From Enterococcus pseudoavium NBRC 100491 (GTDB lineage Bacteria; Bacillota; Bacilli; Lactobacillales; Enterococcaceae): DNA of 64,000 nt. The notes below the pieces were generated by a model, which had not been told where the DNA came from, did no database searches, and saw only the letters and a list, made by a program, of their open reading frames with translations. How positions within the stretch are numbered: the stretch's first letter is position 1; each line of letters begins with the position of its first letter. The translations under genes were made by a program, and so were the position numbers. The stretch spans positions 158,320 to 222,319 of the forward strand of contig NZ_BCQF01000001.1 of NCBI RefSeq assembly GCF_001544295.1, written 5' to 3'. Positions 63,966-64,000 of the stretch are shown one piece after another.

Positions 63966-64000
63966 TGTTTAAACAAAAGACCTTCATTTTGCTAAAAAAC

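Overview
The window is 64 kb of chromosomal DNA from a low-GC Gram-positive bacterium, most likely an Enterococcus or a close relative. The evidence is gene order and gene content: an orphan ispE beside the adcA-adcC-adcB zinc transporter; the block ymfF-ymfH-ymfI-rodZ-pgsA-cinA-recA-rny; the block gltX-[Cys T-box]-cysE-cysS-mrnC-rlmB-yacP-sigH; a BusR-controlled OpuA/BusA betaine transporter; and an rbsR-rbsK-rbsD-rbsU ribose operon. No rRNA, tRNA, CRISPR array, intact insertion sequence or prophage was seen.

Layout. 1-3.9 kb: zinc uptake (adcABC) with a Zur-type operator, and ispE. 4.1-7.1 kb: a small heat-shock protein and MprF. 7.4-17 kb: RNase Y, RecA (LexA box), CinA, PgsA, RodZ and the YmfI/H/F cluster. 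17.2-27.4 kb: MscL, Veg, a SigH-like sigma factor, RNA processing enzymes, cysteine and aminoacyl-tRNA genes under a T-box, gltX, YacL, RadA and dUTPase. 27.6-32.8 kb: a membrane glycerophosphodiesterase, a cation efflux protein, and an SOS-controlled radical SAM plus DUF4130 pair. 32.9-38.6 kb: small genes, decayed genes (an ABC permease tail and a MATE exporter), a secreted nuclease and an SDR oxidoreductase. 38.9-42.6 kb: a Fur-boxed YclNOPQ-type ferric-siderophore transporter. 42.7-51.2 kb: an accessory redox/metal region with an operon of P-type ATPase, HMA metallochaperone, Dps-like protein and Fnr-like regulator behind a perfect FNR box, then DUF438 and DUF1858 proteins, a TSUP permease and an AraC regulator. 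51.5-57.7 kb: proC, betaine uptake, BusR and a nucleoside transporter. 57.8-59.4 kb: four small unrecognised genes. 59.5-64 kb: ribose operon and an alpha/beta hydrolase.

How parts work together. Many units have a readable control site: Zur (adc), LexA (recA and the radical SAM pair), Cys T-box (cysE-cysS), Fur (siderophore uptake), FNR (P-type ATPase operon, probably autoregulated by its last gene), BusR (betaine uptake) and RbsR (ribose). The best candidates for undescribed biology are the LexA-controlled radical SAM/DUF4130 pair, the FNR-box operon whose ATPase has CPG where CPC is usual and whose Dps-like protein lacks most ferroxidase ligands, a diverged intergenic element found upstream of several leftward genes, and the four-gene unknown cluster. 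All family names come from reading motifs and gene order by eye; no database search was run. Start codons were re-chosen where a Shine-Dalgarno (SD) sequence lies inside the longest open frame.
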